Source: Acanthosoma haemorrhoidale
Lineage: Eukaryota > Arthropoda > Insecta > Hemiptera > Acanthosomatidae
DNA: 64,000 bases
Reading direction: 5' to 3'
Assembly (NCBI GenBank): GCA_930367205.1
Contig: OV884015.1
Span: 744,001 to 808,000 of the forward strand
Positions 1 through 8,304 of the stretch are shown here, piece by piece (the stretch's first letter is position 1; each line of letters begins with the position of its first letter). The notes under the pieces were generated by a model. The model saw nothing but the letters and a program-made list of their open reading frames with translations. It was not told the DNA's origin and did not search any database. A program made the translations under genes and the position numbers.

Positions 1-782
1 TCTCCTGATACCAAAACAAGGAAAATATCGTCCAAAACTCAAATTTTTACAAAAATGCGTATTTCATAGCTAGTACGTTAGCTCCTGCCCCATTATGTTC
101 TCCTGATACCAAAACAAGGAAAATATCGTCAAAAACTCAAATTTTTACAAAAATTGCGTATTTCATAGCTGGTACGTTAGCTCCTGCCCTATTATGTTCT
201 CCTGATACGAAAACAAGGAAAATATCGTCAAAAAGTCGAATTTTTAAAAAATGGGTATTTCATAGCTGGAACGTTAGCTCCTGCTCTTTTATGTTCTCCT
301 GATACGAAATCAAGGAAAATATCGTCAAAAAGTCGAATTTTTAAAAAATGGGTATTTCATAGCTGGAACGTTAGCTCCTGCTCTTTTATGTTCTCCTGAT
401 ACGAAATCAAGGAAAATATCGTCAAAAAGTCGAATTTTTCGAAAATGCGTATTTCATAGCTAGTACGTTAGCTCCTGCCCCATTATGTTCTCCTGATACC
501 AAAACAAGGAAAATATCGTCGAAAACTCAAATTTTTACAAAAGTGCGTATTTCTTAGCTAGTACGTTAGCTCCTGCCTTATTATGTTCTCCTGATACCAA
601 AACAAGGAAAATGTCATCAAAAAGTTAAATTTTTACATATAAGAGTATTTTATAGCTGGTACGTTAGCTCCTGAACAATTATGATTTCCTCATACTAAAA
701 CAAGAAAAATATCGTCAAAAAGTAGAATTTTACAAAAATGCGTATTTCATAGCTGGTACGAAAATTCCTGCCCTATTATGTT
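1..782. repeat. SatA block A1 (about 8 monomers)
   Basis: This is a tandem array of the SatA monomer. Successive TCTCCTGATAC starts fall at 1, 99, 198, 295 and 392, giving a period of 97-99 bp. The consensus carries TCCTGATACCAAAACAAGG, then AATTTTTACAAAAATGCG, then ACGTTAGCTCCTG. The units starting at 198 and 295 are nearly identical neighbours, which suggests a recent single-unit duplication. The last unit is a diverged terminal form with GGTACGAAAATTCCTGCCC, and this form recurs with small changes at the end of most A blocks. No reading frame of note is present. The block probably extends beyond the left edge. Confidence 0.95.
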
Positions 783-3700
783 AACTCGTAGCTTTGATCA
801 TACGATCGTATCACGTGATACAATTAGTGCCAATGATGCGGTACACTATCATAATTGACATCATTTGATGTTATATTCACTCGTAACTTTCATCATACGA
901 TCGTATCACGTGATACAATGAGTGCTAATGATACGGTACATTATCATATTCGACATCATTTGATGTTATATTTACTCGTAATTTTAATCATACGATCGTA
1001 TCACGTGAAACAATGAGTGCTAATGATACACTATACAGTCATATTTAGCATCATTTGATGTTATATTCACTCGTGACTTCAATCATACGATAGTATCACG
1101 TGATATAATGAGTGCCAATGATGCGGTACACTATCATAATCGACATCATTTGATGTTATATTCACTTGTAACTTTAATCATACGATCGCATCACATGATA
1201 CAATAAGTGCTAATGATATGGTGCACTATTATATTCAACATCATTTATTAGTATCTCCAATCGTAACTTTAATCATACGATCGTATCACGTGAAACAATA
1301 AGTGCTAATGATACATTATACAATCCTATTCGACATCATTTGATGTTATATTCACTCGTAACTTTCATCATACGAATGTATCACGTGATACAATGAGTGC
1401 TTATGATACGCAACACTATCATAATTAACATCATTTGATATTATATTCACTCGTGACTTCAATCATACGATCGTATCACGTGATATAATGAGTGCCAATG
1501 ATGTGGTACACTATCATAATCGACATCATTTTATAGTATATTCACTCGTGACTTCAATCATACGATCGTATCTCGTGATACAATGAGTGTCAATGCTACA
1601 CTATACAATCATATTTAGCATTATTTGATGTTATATTCACTCGTGACTTCAATCATACGATCGTATCACGTGATACAACGAGTGCTTATGATACGCAACA
1701 CTATCATAATTGACATCATTTGATGTTATATTCACTCGTAACTTTCATCATACGATCGTATCACGTGATACAATGAGTGCTAATGATACGGTACATTATC
1801 ATATTCGACATCATTTGATGTTATATTTACTCGTAATTTTAATCATACGATCGTATCACGTGAAACAATGAGTGCTAATGATACACTATACAGTCATATT
1901 TAGCATCATTTGATGTTATATTCACTCGTGACTTCAATCATACGATAGTATCACGTGATATAATGAGTGCCAATGATGCGGTACACTATCATAATCGACA
2001 TCATTTGATGTTATATTCACCTGTACCTTTAATCATACGATCGTATCACGTGAAACAATGAGTGCTAATGATACATTATACAATCATATTCAACATCATT
2101 TGATGTTATATTCACTCGTGACTTCAATCATACGATCGTATCTCGTGATACAATGAGTGTCAATGCTACACTATACAATCATATTTAGCATTTTTTGATG
2201 TTATATTCACTCGTGACTTCAATCATACGATCACATCACATGATACAACAAGTGCTAATGATATGGTGCGCTATCATATACGACATCAATTGATATTATA
2301 TTCACCTGTAACTTCAATCATACGATCGCATCACATGATACAATAAGTGCTAATGATATGGTGCACTATTATATTCAACATCATTTATTAGTATCTCCAA
2401 TCGTAACTTTAATCATACGATCGTATCACGTGAAACAATAAGTGCTAATGATACATTATACAATCCTATTCGACATCATTTGATGTTATATTCACTCGTA
2501 ACTTTCATCATACGATCGTATCACGTGATACAATGAGTGCTTATGATACGCAACACTATCATAATTAACATCATTTGATATTATATTCACTCGTGACTTC
2601 AATCATACGATCGTATCACGTGATACAATGAGTGCTTATGATACGCAACACTATCATAATTAACATCATTTGATATTATATTCACTCGTGACTTCAATCA
2701 TACGATCGTATCACGTGATATAATGAGTGCCAATGATGTGGTACACTATCATAATCGACATCATTTTATAGTATATTCACTCGTGACTTCAATCATACGA
2801 TCGTATCACGTGATACAACGAGTGCTTATGATACGCAACACTATCATAATTGACATCATTTGATGTTATATTCACTCGTAACTTTCATCATACGATCGTA
2901 TCACGTGATACAATGAGTGCTAATGATACGGTACATTATCATATTCGACATCATTTGATGTTATATTTACTCGTAATTTTAATCATACGATCGTATCACG
3001 TGAAACAATGAGTGCTAATGATACACTATACAGTCATATTTAGCATCATTTGATGTTATATTCACTCGTGACTTCAATCATACGATAGTATCACGTGATA
3101 TAATGAGTGCCAATGATGCGGTACACTATCATAATCGACATCATTTGATGTTATATTCACCTGTACCTTTAATCATACGATCGTATCACGTGAAACAATG
3201 AGTGCTAATGATACATTATACAATCATATTCAACATCATTTGATGTTATATTCACTCGTGACTTCAATCATACGATCGTATCTCGTGAAACAATAAGTGC
3301 TAATGATACATTATACAATCCTATTCGACATCATTTGATGTTATATTCACTCGTAACTTTCATCATACGATCGTATCACGTGATACAATGAGTGCTTATG
3401 ATACGCAACACTATCATAATTAACATCATTTGATATTATATTCACTCGTGACTTCAATCATACGATCGTATCACGTGATATAATGAGTGCCAATGATGTG
3501 GTACACTATCATAATCGACATCATTTTATAGTATATTCACTCGTGACTTCAATCATACGATCGTATCTCGTGATACAATGAGTGTCAATGCTACACTATA
3601 CAATCATATTTAGCATTATTTGATGTTATATTCACTCGTGACTTCAATCATACGATCGTATCACGTGATACAACGAGTGCTTATGATACGCAACACTATC

Positions 3701-3822
3701 ATAATTGACATCATTTGATATTATATTCACTCGTGACTTCAATCATACGATCGTATCACGTGATATAATGAGTGCTAATGATACGGTACATTATCATATT
3801 CGACATCATTTGATGTTATATT
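783..3822. repeat. SatB block B1, left part (about 32 monomers)
   Basis: This is a tandem array of the 95-bp SatB monomer. The TCATACGAT landmark recurs at 798, 893, 988, 1083, 1178 and 1273, exactly 95 bp apart. The core is ATACGATCGTATCACGTGATAC followed by AATGAGTGCTAATGATACGG and CATCATTTGATGTTATATTCACTCG. Monomers vary at fixed places: CACGTG becomes CTCGTG or CACATG, and GATACAATG becomes GAAACAATG. A segment at about 1636-2147 recurs at about 2776-3287, an offset of 1,140 bp or 12 monomers. The block is interrupted at 3822/3823 by the LTR retrotransposon. I see no coding sequence. Confidence 0.95.
3819..3822. other. Target-site duplication, left copy (TATT)
   Basis: TATT immediately precedes the TG that opens the 5' LTR and recurs at 8622-8625 right after the CA that closes the 3' LTR. 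Uninterrupted SatB monomers read GATGTTATATTTACTCG at this place, so one TATT is the original and one is new. The LTR ends in A, so a 5-bp duplication (ATATT) with the LTR ending one base earlier is equally compatible. Four to five bp is the normal target duplication for Ty3/Gypsy integrases. Confidence 0.85.
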
Positions 3823-3860
3823 TGTAATGAAAGTGATCTCTCTTTCATTTGAATTTGCCG

Positions 3861-3896
3861 TGCTGCTTCCACTGGACCCCACCAGATGGAGCAGCA
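3861..3896 (+). other. GC-rich hairpin in the 5' LTR
   Basis: The arms TGCTGC, TCCA and CTGG on the left pair with CCAG, TGGA and GCAGCA on the right. This gives 14 base pairs with one unpaired base on each side and a six-base loop ACCCCA. It is the most GC-rich spot in the LTR and contrasts strongly with the AT-rich remainder. If it lies within the transcribed R region it would form in RNA; if it lies in U3 it could be a protein-binding dyad. The same structure is at 8343-8378 in the 3' LTR. Confidence 0.6.
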
Positions 3897-4014
3897 GTTA
3901 TCAGATAGAGAAGGTTATGTGAGATAACAGAACATGTAAACAGTGTGTAAAATAAAATAGTGTAAATAGAGAATTGATAGTTAGAAACTGTAATTGTCGT
4001 TTCTTTGTTTACAG

Positions 4015-4091
4015 GTAAGCTTGTGTAAATCAATATTAATAATTGTTATAATATAATATATAGTGAATAAAATTGCTAACTTTGTTTACAG
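4015..4091 (+). other. Candidate 77-nt intron inside the LTR
   Basis: The stretch starts GTAAGC and ends in a TTTGTTTACAG acceptor. TGCTAAC, a good match to the metazoan branch-point consensus YNCTRAY, lies about 13-20 nt before the acceptor AG. The donor is preceded directly by another acceptor-like run, TTTCTTTGTTTACAG (4000-4014), giving a CAG/GTAAG juxtaposition like the ratchet points of recursive splicing. The length is within the range of arthropod short introns. These are sequence signals only; no transcript is available. The interval also contains AATAAA at 4066-4071, so splicing and polyadenylation could compete. The signals recur at 8497-8573. Confidence 0.35.
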
Positions 4092-4159
4092 AGAAACCGA
4101 TTTCAGTTTATTCACCCCACCTTCAATAATTGTCTTACAAAACGACAATTGGAGTTACA

Positions 4160-5233
4160 ATGGCGAAAAGACTGCAATTCACCTTTAACTTTGTGGGATC
4201 ACCGAAGGATAAGAAGACAAATGTTCTCTCAATTACCACAATTAAAACAGAAGAAAACGAAGAATATGTGTTGCCCCATGAGAAAAGCTTTATGAGTGAT
4301 CATGAAGAATTGACTAAGACACTTATTTATAAAAGATTGAGGAACAGTTTTACTCAAAGAGGTCAACAGAAGAGAGTCTGGATTACATTAACCGAGAAAA
4401 TGAAAACAATATATTTTGATGAAGAAGGTAATGTAATGTTTGATAATTTATATTTAGAACAAGTAGTGAATAAAGATAAGATGGTTGAATCCACACAAAA
4501 TAAAGAGAATGAGCTAAATTTAAAACATATAGCAGAGAAGTTCATGGTTGAGAAGTTTACATGTAAACACTCAAATGCTAAACAGTGGCTAGAGATGTTT
4601 GAGAAAGAATGTAGAAGATGTGGAATCAGGGAAGACAATAATAAGATTGAGATATTAAGGTTGTTTATGGAAAAATCATGCTTAGACTGGTACTCAGCAA
4701 CCTTAACAATATTAACAATGGACTCTGTGTGGTCTGATTGGAAAGAAAAATTTTTGGAAACTTTTGAAGACCAAGGATGGAGTACAGGAATGCATGCTAT
4801 ATCATATAGGTATAAAGAAGGTCTACTGATGGAATACGCCATGAAAAAAGAGAAATTATTGTTAGATATGGATGAGAACATTAGTTCACAGACTTTAGTG
4901 ATGCTTATAGCTGCAGGCTTACCTGAGTTCATTAGAAATAAGTTAGATAAGGAAAAATGTGAGAATTCTACCAAATTATTTCACGAAATTAGAAAATGTG
5001 AGGGTCTAGTGAACAAAAATAATTTTATAAAAAAGAAAGATGAAAAACTTTTTAGTAAACATAAATTCAAAGAGAAAAAGCCATGCAATAATTGTGAACA
5101 ATTAAACAAAGGTATCAGATATCATCCAGAAGCTTCATGCTGGTTTAAAAAGAGAGACAAATATGAAACTAGAATAATAGGAAGCAACTCAGTATTAGAA
5201 GTAGATCTAAATACAGAACAAAAAAACGAATAA
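4160..5233 (+). CDS. gag: Gag-like structural polyprotein (357 aa)
   Basis: Gag packages the element's RNA into virus-like particles. I start it at the ATG at 4160, which has A at -3 and G at +4 and is the first ATG in the frame; upstream the frame opens only at 4130, inside the LTR end, with a TTG. Residues about 133-283 look like a Ty3/Gypsy capsid: an NAKQWLEMFEKEC segment, then WYSA, WSDWKEKFLETF (191-202) and LIAAGLPEFIRNKL. A lysine-rich stretch follows, then one zinc-knuckle-like motif with C309, C312, H322 and C327. Its spacing is CX2CX9HX4C, wider than the usual CX2CX4HX4C. The first 130 residues are unrecognised. The frame ends at TAA 5231-5233, and the slippery heptamer lies just before it. 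Its product is probably made in excess over Gag-Pol. The family assignment is inferred from position and these motifs. Confidence 0.88.
   Translation: MAKRLQFTFNFVGSPKDKKTNVLSITTIKTEENEEYVLPHEKSFMSDHEELTKTLIYKRLRNSFTQRGQQKRVWITLTEKMKTIYFDEEGNVMFDNLYLEQVVNKDKMVESTQNKENELNLKHIAEKFMVEKFTCKHSNAKQWLEMFEKECRRCGIREDNNKIEILRLFMEKSCLDWYSATLTILTMDSVWSDWKEKFLETFEDQGWSTGMHAISYRYKEGLLMEYAMKKEKLLLDMDENISSQTLVMLIAAGLPEFIRNKLDKEKCENSTKLFHEIRKCEGLVNKNNFIKKKDEKLFSKHKFKEKKPCNNCEQLNKGIRYHPEASCWFKKRDKYETRIIGSNSVLEVDLNTEQKNE
5221..5227 (+). promoter_or_regulatory. -1 programmed ribosomal frameshift site (A AAA AAC)
   Basis: In the gag frame the codons here are CAA AAA AAC GAA TAA, so the heptamer has the exact X XXY YYZ phase of retroviral and retrotransposon -1 slip sites. 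After slipping back one base, reading continues with codon 5227-5229 directly into the long pol frame. That frame is open from 5173, so it overlaps gag by about 60 nt. The heptamer ends 4 bases before gag's stop. The downstream 60 nt are AT-rich; AATAAT (5229-5234) could pair weakly with ATTATT further on, but I see no convincing strong stem or pseudoknot. Confidence 0.85.
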
Positions 5234-8200
5234 TCACACCATTGATTAAAGTAAAAATATTATTAGAAGAGAAGTTACAGGTAAATGGGACATATGATCC
5301 AGGATCCCAAGTCTCTCTAATAAATACAAAATTAATTAAGATAAAGAAAAAAACAGAAGACGTTAATAAGATATATTTAAAAACAGTCAATGGTGTGACA
5401 CAAACAAAAGGTTTAGTAACCATAAAAGTGAAAATTTTTGACATAGAAAAATATGTTGATGTGTTCATTGTAGAGAGAGATGATTTTGAAGATTTTCTTA
5501 TAGGATTAGATATTATCAAAAAATTTAGATTAATTCAAAATGAGAATCTACAAATATTACAGAAGAAAGAAGATAAAACAGGAAATACTGAGAAAAAGAA
5601 AGAAAAAAATGAAGAAGTTAAAGTGAATTTTAATGAACATATCGAAGAAGACGGGTTCAAAATAAAATTAGATCACTTAGATAATATGAAAAAGATTACG
5701 ATAGAAAGACTGATAGAAAAGTACAGTACAGTATTTGCCAGGAACAAATATGATGTGGGCACGGTTAAGGAGTACGAAGCTAGAATTGACTTACTGGTGG
5801 ACAGATTCTGCAGCAAAAGGCCTTATAGATGCACTATAGCAGATAAGAAGGAAATAGAAGATCAGGTGGCAAAATTATTACAAAATGATTTAATTGAAGA
5901 GTCTTATAGTCCATTCGCTGCCCCCGTGACCCTAGCATTCAAAAGAGATGAAAACAAGCGATCAAGATTATGTATAGATTTTCGTGAATTGAACAAACTA
6001 GTTATACCACAAGCTCAACCATTCCCATTAATAGATGATTTAATAATACAAACAAGAAACTGCAAATACTTCACCACACTAGATATAAATTCCGCTTTTT
6101 GGTCAATTCCATTACGCATTGAAGATAGACAGAAAACAGGATTTGTCACACAAGAAGGGCACTTCCAATGGACATGCCTACCCTACGGTTTAAAGACATC
6201 ACCAGCTATTTTCCAAAGAATTTTATCCAGCATCTTAAGAAAGCACAATTTAAAAGACTTTTCAGAAAATTATATAGATGACATCTTAATTTTTTCGAAA
6301 TCATTCACAGAACATATAGAACATTTAGAAAAAGTAATAAAAGCAATAGTCAATGAAGGTTTCCGATTAAAATTTAAAAAATGTACATTCGCAGCAGAAT
6401 CAGCAAAATACCTTGGACACATAATACAACACAATACAGTAAGACCAATAAAGGACAACTTAATTTCAATAAAAAACTTTCCAACTCCAAAAACCCAAAA
6501 GAACATCAGACAATTTTTAGGAAAAATTAATTTTTATCACGAGTATATACCAAAAAGCTCGATATTGCTAGATCCACTGCATAAATTATTAAGGAAAAAT
6601 GAAAAATTCTTATGGACGGAAGAGTGTGAAAAATCCTTTGCAGAAGTAAAGAAATTGCTATGTTCCCAACCAGTGTTAGAAATATTTGATAATGATTTAC
6701 CAATAAGAATTTATACAGATGCATCTCTAGAAGGTATTGGTGCAGTTTTGAAACAAGTACAAAACAATGGAAAAGAAAAGCCAGTAGCATACTTTTCAAA
6801 AAAATTAAGCGAACCACAAAAAAGGAAAAAAGCAATTTATTTAGAGTGTTTGGCAATCAAAGAGGCATTAAAATATTGGCAATACTGGTTAATTGGAAGA
6901 AAATTCACTGTATTTTCAGATCACAAACCATTAGAAAATTTAAACATAAGAGCAAGAACGGATGAAGAACTTGGTGAATTAACTTACTATTTGTCACAAT
7001 ACAATTTTGAAATTAAATACATTCCGGGAAAGGATAATACCGAAGCAGATAGTTTGAGCAGAAACCCGGTATTAGAACCAATTGAAAATAAAGAAGAAAT
7101 CCTAAAAATAGTTAATTTGATAAAAATACAAGAAATTAAAAAAGATCAAGAGGAAAATAGAATATTACAAAACACCAAAACAAAATTAATAGAAAAAGAT
7201 GGAGTGTTCTATAAAAAAGTAAGAAATAAAGAAAAGATAATTTTATCTGAAAACTTAAGTTTAGAATTCATTAAAGAAATACATTCTGAATGGTGCCATA
7301 TAGGAATTAAACAAATGATGAATAGGGTATGCCCTTATTATACAGCAAAAAATATAACTGCAAATATAAAAAAAGTATGTAAAACCTGTGAAATATGTAT
7401 TAAAAACAAATCCAGAGGGCAAGAAAAATATGGGCTAATGTCACAACTAGGGCCAGCAACAAAACCATTTGAAATAATGTCAATCGACACTATTGGAGGT
7501 TTTGGAGGACAACGATCAACAAAAAGATACCTCCACCTGCTTATTGACCACTTCACAAGATATGCATTCATTTCAACATCAAAAACTCAGAGTGCCACTG
7601 ACTTCATCAAGTTAGTAAATAATGTGCTGGAAACAGAGAAAATAGGTATAATACTTACAGATCAATACCCAGGAATCAACTCAAGAGAATTCAAAGATTT
7701 CCTAAGGGAAAAGGAGGTTCGATTGATATTTACAGCAGTTAATGCACCCTTTTCCAATGGTTTAAATGAGAGACTAAATCAAACTCTAGTCAATAAAATC
7801 AGATGTAAAATGAACGAAAAAGGGAAGAAAAGAGCCTGGACAACAGTCGCTAAAGAATGTGTGGATAAATATAATGAAACAGAGCATACAGTAACTGGTT
7901 TTCCACCCAAATATTTATTGGATGGCACAGATACTAGCATTTTACCTGAAGAATTAAAAAAAAGAAACAATAAAGAAAACTGGATAAATGACAGTAAATT
8001 AGCCTTAGAAAGAACAAAAAAGTCTCATGAATATAACAAGAAAATATTTGATAAATCAAGAAAACATTGGGAATTTAACACAGGAGATACAGTATATATA
8101 GAAAATGGCAACAAATTAAACAGGAATAAACTAGATGAATTAAAAATTGGCCCCTTTGAAATAACAGAAAAGATATCAAATTCAATATATAAAATAAATA

Positions 8201-8268
8201 CCGGAAGAGGAAAGCAAGAAACTGGATTCTTTCACATAACGAAATTACTTCCGATATTACCAGACTGA
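5227..8268 (+). CDS. pol: Pol polyprotein: protease, RT, RNase H, integrase
   Basis: Pol copies the element RNA into DNA and inserts it. It is probably expressed only as a Gag-Pol fusion by -1 frameshifting. No ATG start is needed, and the 1,008-residue numbering here counts from the TTG at 5242. The protease has D19 in YDPGSQVSLI and a C-terminal FLIGLD at 85-90. RT has FRELNKL (247-253), D281 in LDIN, LPYGLKTSPA (313-322) and the catalytic YIDD at 344-347. RNase H has D493 (YTDAS), E535, D560 and D603. Integrase has a zinc module H681, H686, C713, C716 (HX4HX26CX2C), then D749, D807 and E843, giving exactly the D,D-35-E spacing, and a GPF module at 970-972. No stop or frameshift interrupts it. 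The protease reads DPG where DSG or DTG is usual. The protein ends at TGA 8266-8268 with no env after it. Confidence 0.96.
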   Translation, partial: RIITPLIKVKILLEEKLQVNGTYDPGSQVSLINTKLIKIKKKTEDVNKIYLKTVNGVTQTKGLVTIKVKIFDIEKYVDVFIVERDDFEDFLIGLDIIKKFRLIQNENLQILQKKEDKTGNTEKKKEKNEEVKVNFNEHIEEDGFKIKLDHLDNMKKITIERLIEKYSTVFARNKYDVGTVKEYEARIDLLVDRFCSKRPYRCTIADKKEIEDQVAKLLQNDLIEESYSPFAAPVTLAFKRDENKRSRLCIDFRELNKLVIPQAQPFPLIDDLIIQTRNCKYFTTLDINSAFWSIPLRIEDRQKTGFVTQEGHFQWTCLPYGLKTSPAIFQRILSSILRKHNLKDFSENYIDDILIFSKSFTEHIEHLEKVIKAIVNEGFRLKFKKCTFAAESAKYLGHIIQHNTVRPIKDNLISIKNFPTPKTQKNIRQFLGKINFYHEYIPKSSILLDPLHKLLRKNEKFLWTEECEKSFAEVKKLLCSQPVLEIFDNDLPIRIYTDASLEGIGAVLKQVQNNGKEKPVAYFSKKLSEPQKRKKAIYLECLAIKEALKYWQYWLIGRKFTVFSDHKPLENLNIRARTDEELGELTYYLSQYNFEIKYIPGKDNTEADSLSRNPVLEPIENKEEILKIVNLIKIQEIKKDQEENRILQNTKTKLIEKDGVFYKKVRNKEKIILSENLSLEFIKEIHSEWCHIGIKQMMNRVCPYYTAKNITANIKKVCKTCEICIKNKSRGQEKYGLMSQLGPATKPFEIMSIDTIGGFGGQRSTKRYLHLLIDHFTRYAFISTSKTQSATDFIKLVNNVLETEKIGIILTDQYPGINSREFKDFLREKEVRLIFTAVNAPFSNGLNERLNQTLVNKIRCKMNEKGKKRAWTTVAKECVDKYNETEHTVTGFPPKYLLDGTDTSILPEELKKRNNKENWINDSKLALERTKKSHEYNKKIFDKSRKHWEFNTGDTVYIENGNKLNRNKLDELKIGPFEITEKISNSIYKINTGRGKQETGFFHITKLLPILPD

Positions 8269-8292
8269 AAATTTTCAAAGAATTTTCACCTC

Positions 8293-8304
8293 AGGGAGGG
8301 GAGA
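8293..8304 (+). other. Polypurine tract (plus-strand primer)
   Basis: Twelve consecutive purines, AGGGAGGGGAGA, abut the TG of the 3' LTR. This is the expected position and composition for the RNase H-resistant primer of plus-strand DNA synthesis. It begins 24 bp after the pol stop codon, leaving no room for an env gene. Confidence 0.92.

Larger units (their letters stand above)
3823..4139 (+). repeat. 5' long terminal repeat (317 bp)
   Basis: It begins TGTAATGAAAG and ends GTCTTACA, the usual TG...CA form, and matches 8305-8621 exactly. The SatB-to-LTR switch is abrupt after TTATATT. Inside are a GC-rich hairpin (3861-3896), AATAAA hexamers at 3951-3956 and 4066-4071 that could act as polyadenylation signals, an AT-rich TATA-like stretch around 4045-4062, and a splice-like acceptor/donor pair at 4000-4019 with a second acceptor at 4081-4091. 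I cannot place the U3/R/U5 borders from sequence alone. A 62-aa minus-strand frame occurs in both LTRs and is not regarded as a gene. Confidence 0.96.

Noticed and set aside
3845..4033. 62-aa minus-strand frame in the 5' LTR, repeated at 8327-8515
   Set aside because: It exists twice only because the LTRs are identical; it has no recognisable domain and overlaps the hairpin and splice-like signals.
4045..4062. Definite TATA-box promoter in the LTR
   Set aside because: The AT-rich run resembles a TATA box but lies just before AATAAA and within the candidate intron; many arthropod LTRs use initiator elements instead. Left as a remark in the LTR entry.
4363..4974. 203-aa minus-strand frame opposite gag, and smaller minus-strand frames opposite pol
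   Set aside because: Shadow frames of AT-rich coding sequence; no motif, and the plus-strand frames carry clear catalytic motifs.
8000..8268. Chromodomain at the integrase C terminus that could explain targeting to heterochromatin
   Set aside because: After the GPF module only about 36 residues remain, with no aromatic-cage pattern that I can recognise.
8268..8304. Possible env gene downstream of pol, which would make the element an errantivirus
   Set aside because: Only 24 bp separate the pol stop from the polypurine tract, and no other frame is available.
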